DNA from: Plasmopara viticola
Taxonomy: Eukaryota > Oomycota > Peronosporomycetes > Peronosporales > Peronosporaceae
Length of the DNA stretch: 64,000 bases
Assembly (NCBI GenBank): GCA_001695595.3
Contig: MBPM02000011.1
Coordinates: 744,001-808,000 of the forward strand
Direction of reading: 5' to 3'
The notes below the pieces were generated by a model. That model was not told the origin of the DNA, made no database searches, and was given only the letters and a program-made list of their open reading frames with translations. Positions 59,738-64,000 of this stretch are shown here, one piece after another. The position numbers and the translations under genes were made by a program. Position 1 is the stretch's first letter, and each line of letters starts with the position of its first letter.

Positions 59738-62241
59738 AGTATGCATTATCAGGACAAGCGATGTGCTGTATGAGCTCCTTTAAATTTTTGATGATGGACG
59801 ATAGCCACACTTTATGTGCATCCAGTCCACGCTTAGCTTGCATCACCGGGTAAGGTCGTTCGATCATCTCCTTAACTTCTCTTTCTCTCCATAGCCACAA
59901 AATATTTCTGCCAGAAAATTGGTCATACAAGCGTGGCAAAACACAAATTCTTGACACATTTTCTTGATTTTCCTCGTTTCAAGCCATTTTTGAGGAAAGA
60001 CTATTACTCAGATACATCCGATTTAATCACTCAGTGCACGATTTGTTCGGAATATACTCCGTAATTCAATCATGCGAATTACGCATCGCCTCTTCCTTGT
60101 ACCTCACTATTTAATTTCTCTGTGCGGGTCGTTTTTTTAAAGCAGTTCCATTGCTTCACTCTTGATGCTAAATTTGTTTGCGGATGCGCGGTCACAACTT
60201 TGTGTTTTCGTGTAGTAAATAGCAATTCATTCTTCACTCTTCTCCGGCGCACTTGATTAATCCGATCGGATATAGACCTGCTTTGTTGTTTCGTGGAATT
60301 CACCTCACGTAGCTCTTGAAGAGATAGATCATTAATTATAATAAAAGGTTTAGGCTAAAATAAGGAATCTGATGATCAAAGCGCTCGCGATGTTACGTCT
60401 CCGGTTCCTTTGAACAGGCTTCTAATCCGTTGGACAATACGCGATGCTAAGGTTATCAACCTCGCGGTAACTTTAGGAGCATTTGACATAGCCGATCGAT
60501 AGGCTCCTTAAATTCGATACTTCTATCAACTAATAGAATCTCAGCTTTAATGTCACCGAGATTTAAACAAAAAAATATTTCGACCAAGTACCGTTTAAGC
60601 CGTATTATTGTCGGATTTTCGGCCTTAACGATACCTATAATTCAGATAGATCGCTCCCGTAAACAACCTGTAGGTGTTCATACAGGGCATTATATACATT
60701 CGTTTGTGGTAAAAGCCTAAACAAATCAAATGGTGTTTTGTTGAAGTTTAAATCAGTTGAGCGTGTTCTATCATCCGCACCACCCTAAGAGTGAACTTGC
60801 CGTAGGGAGTGAGCAGTGCCAAAATAATGCGTCTAGATCTTCCAGCAGATTTTTAACCAATGATCATAACACAACGTGACATCCGAATTAATTTTTACTG
60901 CCAGAAGACCATTGATAAGTCCGACAATTTTTCGAAGAGTTACGAAGATACCTAATTGAATATTAATTTGAGATGCTTTACGAAAGTTTTGCAATAGTCT
61001 CCTCGCGTTGTACGTGGTATAGCTATCTCTTTTTTGTCACAGGTATAGTTTTTAATCAGCCGACTTACTCTTGAGCTATTAATATGAGAATCTTTTCGCA
61101 TCACCTGCTTCTCCGCTGGCAGCACTACCGTCTTTTTTCATATACTTAACATAAGAGATCTCTATTTGGGGGAAGAGATCTTTAATTTGGGGGGATGCAC
61201 CCCCTATGTTCTTGACATCTCGATTTGTTACTTCATCCCAGTCGAGGTGTACTAGATAGTTCTTGATCTGATAGACCCATTGTATATCTACCATAGCCTC
61301 TTCGATCTGACCATGTACTGGCTTGTTCGAGTTTCGATATTGTCGATCGCCACATATGTGGTTGGGGAATTGTGCATTTGCGACTACAATACTTTAATCA
61401 GCTACAACTTCGGTTAATTGTATGCCGAACTGCAATTGTTCTTTTACTGACGCTCGTAGATTTTTCTCCTTGCTCACCGTAGATCTACAGTGGTCCCTTG
61501 AAATGACCATGGTCATCATGTATGCAGCGGCACTTGGTTGATTGACTAGGATCACCGGTCATTAATCGCTATAAACCATCTTGAAGCATGTTCTCGTTCA
61601 GGTTCAACGTCCGGCTAGATATGGACCTCATCATGTAAGCACACCAATTCCTTGGTCAAAGCCACCAAATTTTAGCCGAATCGATGAAGTCCATGCTATA
61701 AATGAGTCTTATTTAATCTTTTCTATACAGCAAATATTAGAGATCTAGCTAAACTGAACTTAACTTTGGTCCGTCGTATGTCCTGTATATATATTAATAT
61801 TAGCACTTGGCTAATTTTACGCTTGCTTACATACTACTTGACCAGTATCCAAGGTAATAGGATTGAGAAAGTCCGCTTTTGGTGATCTGTCCTTCTTTCT
61901 ATATACTTCAACCATCTACGAAGTTCTTAGGATCCTAAGTAATTGCGCACAGTACATCCAGCGCCATAGCGGTACTGATCCGGGAGAGCTCGTTAGGATA
62001 TAATCTACCTGCAGCGCAAAAATGACTTTCATAAGGTTAACCTGGATTTTTGAAAACATCCCTCTTTGCAAATCGCTACCTCGCTCTATGTATGCAAGAA
62101 TGCAGATCTTAGCGTGGTCCGCTCCTCCTAGTTTTTACTTGAGCGACAGTCCTTGTTCAACATCTTCTCGACCCTTGTGGGCAATGTTTCTAAATGATTT
62201 TAGGGTTTGTACAAAAGGGTTTGCACCCTTGGCAAGTGATT
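59738..62241. other. Intergenic stretch without a supported gene
   Basis: About 2.5 kb. Holds a small direct duplication at about 61154-61193, with two units close to AGAGATCTNTATTTGGGGG, followed by a short G5/C5 inverted repeat. A 71-codon minus frame covers this (61294-61079, DIQWVYQIKNYLVHLDWDEV); it might be a retroelement scrap but I cannot show it. Confidence 0.45.
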
Positions 62242-62650
62242 GATGAGATCATTAAGCAATCTCTTGTCTTGTCAGGCAACTGGCATTGATCAGATAGTTT
62301 GTCTTAATTGCCGCAGAGCTGACAATTCAAACGCCATCAGCAGTGTCAATCGTCGCGGCGTGCAAGCCACTGCTGAGATGTCGCCCGAGCAAAGGAGACC
62401 CGTGAAGCATAACTGGGGATTCTCGTTGAAGTTTTTCAACCGACGTGATAAGGTCTCTGCGGCATTAAACCTTTCTGATAAAGAACCGGGTAATAAGCTT
62501 TTTGAGACACTCAAAGCATGACTCGGCTTCTTCGCTAAAGTTTCTTATTTGGCATGATCCGATATCTGCGGCATTTGAGCTAGCATATCAAGAGTCAGGT
62601 AGTAAGGTTCCTGCCTTCGTTTCTCTGCATTATGCTATAGGACTCACTAT
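62242..62650 (+). pseudogene. Effector-like tandem-module remnant
   Basis: A plus-strand frame (62242-62521) ends in a module DKVSAALNLSDKEPGNKLFE, followed by a stop; about 120 nt later in another frame a second module reads DPISAAFELAYQESGSKVPA. The two share D-x-x-SAA-x-x-L-x-x-x-x-E-x-G-x-K both in protein and in DNA (TCTGCGGCATT). A 40-residue tandem unit with this spacing recalls the WY-type repeats of oomycete secreted effectors. Upstream is SVNRRGVQATAEMSPEQRR, which is only loosely like an RxLR-EER region, and no good signal peptide is seen. It is broken, so I call it a remnant. Uncertain. Confidence 0.35.
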
Positions 62651-64000
62651 CTGCGGTGATTAATATGGACATAATATCAATCACAAAAGGAGTCATTGCT
62701 TGTGATAAAGATCACTCCGACCTTTTTTAATAAACATGATCGCTCGAACCTTGATCTAACGCCATTCGCTATTCTATCCGAGCTCAACCGGCACCGGCAG
62801 AATTATTTACAATTAAGCTCGTGAACGAAAGATCGAATCAGATCAAAACGTGTTCTTTTATTGATATGGGAATAAAGTTTGGCTCATCTTGCGCAGCAAT
62901 GCTTACAAGCCCGTATAAAAAAAGCTAAAAAGTGCAAAAAAGGGTTTATAGAATGCAAATCAAGCATCAAGTAACAAACTTGTGGACGTACTTTTAAGCA
63001 GATATCAGACAATATCAAAGCAGCAAGGGTGCCGTTTAAGCAGATACGAGAAGCGTCAATCGTGTTCCCAACGCAAGTGACTAAAAGCTCTCCTTTGACA
63101 TAAAGTTGCTGCCTCTTATAGTGAGAGCACAATCCAAATATATAAACTAACCATACTACCGCGAAAAGTACTACGCGTTTGACTGTCTCTCGTATTCACA
63201 TTTTAGCAGCATCCAAGCTGAGAAAATTAGATAAAAAAGATTAAGTCGAAGATCGAATCTGAGCAATGAATACTAAATAAAAAAGAACGTCTTCCTTCGA
63301 GATCAGAATAAAGTATTCAGCAATTATAGCTTGCTCGTTAGTCCAGCAAGTGTCTAAAATTGACAGCTTGGAATAGTGATTTACCTGATGGGGAAAAAGG
63401 TAAAAGCTAAAACGATATCATCAAACACCACTCCGCGGATGCGTGATACTGCCGAATTCGAGCTCATGTCATCGCGTCTGAAACTTAAAGATCCACGCAG
63501 ACGATCAAGACGAGAGCATTTTACCATAGTCAGACAAGCTTTACAACGCTTACATAATTTCAAAGGCGTACTCCTGATTTTTTGGAAATATCTTGAATGG
63601 CTAGTCAGTCTAAAACCTCTCTTTTATTCAGCTGATAAGAATTGGGCTTCTTCAGATCACCGGTGTTTTAGTACATAAGTAGAGTTAAAATGTACGTAGA
63701 CCATAAGTGTCCACATACAAAACAATCCAAATAATAGTATGCGTGAAGCGTAACTATATCAGTCCCCGTCAAGTGCCTGTAATCGTGCCTTTTACTCTTC
63801 GAGGTCATAAGTAGATCGTTTCACCGGCCTGTCCATTATAATTCACTTATTGCTCGTTCCATGTGATTACTATAGGCCGATCAGACTCAGGTGGGCCTTT
63901 AGGTAACTTAAAATGAATGCGAAACAATTCGTTCACGTTATAGCCTATATGCTACCGATCTCGCCAGCCATCAAGCTTTACTAGCATTCAAGCCAACGAT
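62651..64000. other. Right-edge stretch without a supported gene
   Basis: About 1.35 kb. A plus-strand frame at 63388-63678 begins MGKKVKAKTISSNTTPRMRD and has a basic, helical stretch (LKDPRRRSRREHFTIVRQAL); it could be the first exon of a gene but nothing downstream confirms it. Confidence 0.4.

Noticed and set aside
61079..61294. A 71-codon minus frame with DWDEVTNRDVKNIGG
   Set aside because: Looks slightly like retroelement gag, but spans a tandem duplication and has no supporting neighbours.
63388..63678. A basic 97-codon frame near the right edge
   Set aside because: May be a first exon, but nothing inside the window confirms it.
1..64000. CRISPR arrays, rRNA genes, bacterial operons
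   Set aside because: No regularly spaced repeats, no rRNA-like sequence and clear spliced eukaryotic genes throughout.

Overview
The window looks like nuclear DNA of an oomycete, probably a Peronosporales member (downy-mildew or Phytophthora type). This is an inference from the following: genes with several short introns (about 60-95 nt, GT..AG, many with GTAAG/GTACG donors), a mix of non-LTR elements, SINEs and a Ty1/copia element, AT-richer intergenic DNA holding decayed genes, and a gene set (SET/AWS methyltransferase, GGNBP2-like, giant BEACH protein, Acl4-like TPR, GST, NIPA-like transporter) that is eukaryotic. No rRNA, CRISPR or bacterial-style operon is seen.

Layout. 1-2981: two genes on the minus strand, a GGNBP2-like protein cut by the left edge and a seven-exon SET-domain histone methyltransferase. 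4214-5182: a single-pass membrane protein. 5183-8211: no intact gene, but at least one decayed minus-strand gene with a usable intron. 8212-16137: a giant BEACH-WD40 gene on the plus strand whose reading frame slips by one base at up to five places. 16178-17245: Acl4-like TPR chaperone on the minus strand.

17.4-33.6 kb is a transposon-rich, gene-poor stretch: a long decayed LINE on the minus strand with ORF1, endonuclease and reverse transcriptase (17.4-23.7 kb), a second minus-strand LINE remnant (25.6-27.65 kb), a plus-strand LINE endonuclease remnant (31.65-32.09 kb) and a SINE-like element (33316-33638).

36.4-40.9 kb: a broken multi-pass membrane protein gene, an eight-exon coiled-coil gene, an intact GST with an N-terminal membrane or signal segment, and a second copy of the SINE-like element. 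42.6-45.1 kb and 50.86-52.64 kb hold decayed gene fragments on both sides of a Ty1/copia element (46113-50859) with two 478-bp LTRs, intact catalytic motifs, several stops and a deletion that joins the 5' LTR to the middle of gag.

52.9-55.5 kb: a four-exon NIPA-like transporter and a signal-peptide, single-TM protein, both minus strand. 55723-55993: a tRNA-derived SINE with a 17-bp target-site duplication. 59397-59723: third copy of the first SINE-like family, with its own target duplication. The rest of 56-64 kb has no gene I can support apart from an effector-like repeat remnant at 62.24-62.65 kb.

The genes do not form one pathway; the window is a set of housekeeping genes separated by repeat-driven, decaying DNA. 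The best leads are the two SINE families with clear target duplications, the repeated one-base frame slips in the BEACH gene, the copia LTR-gag junction and the effector-like tandem module.
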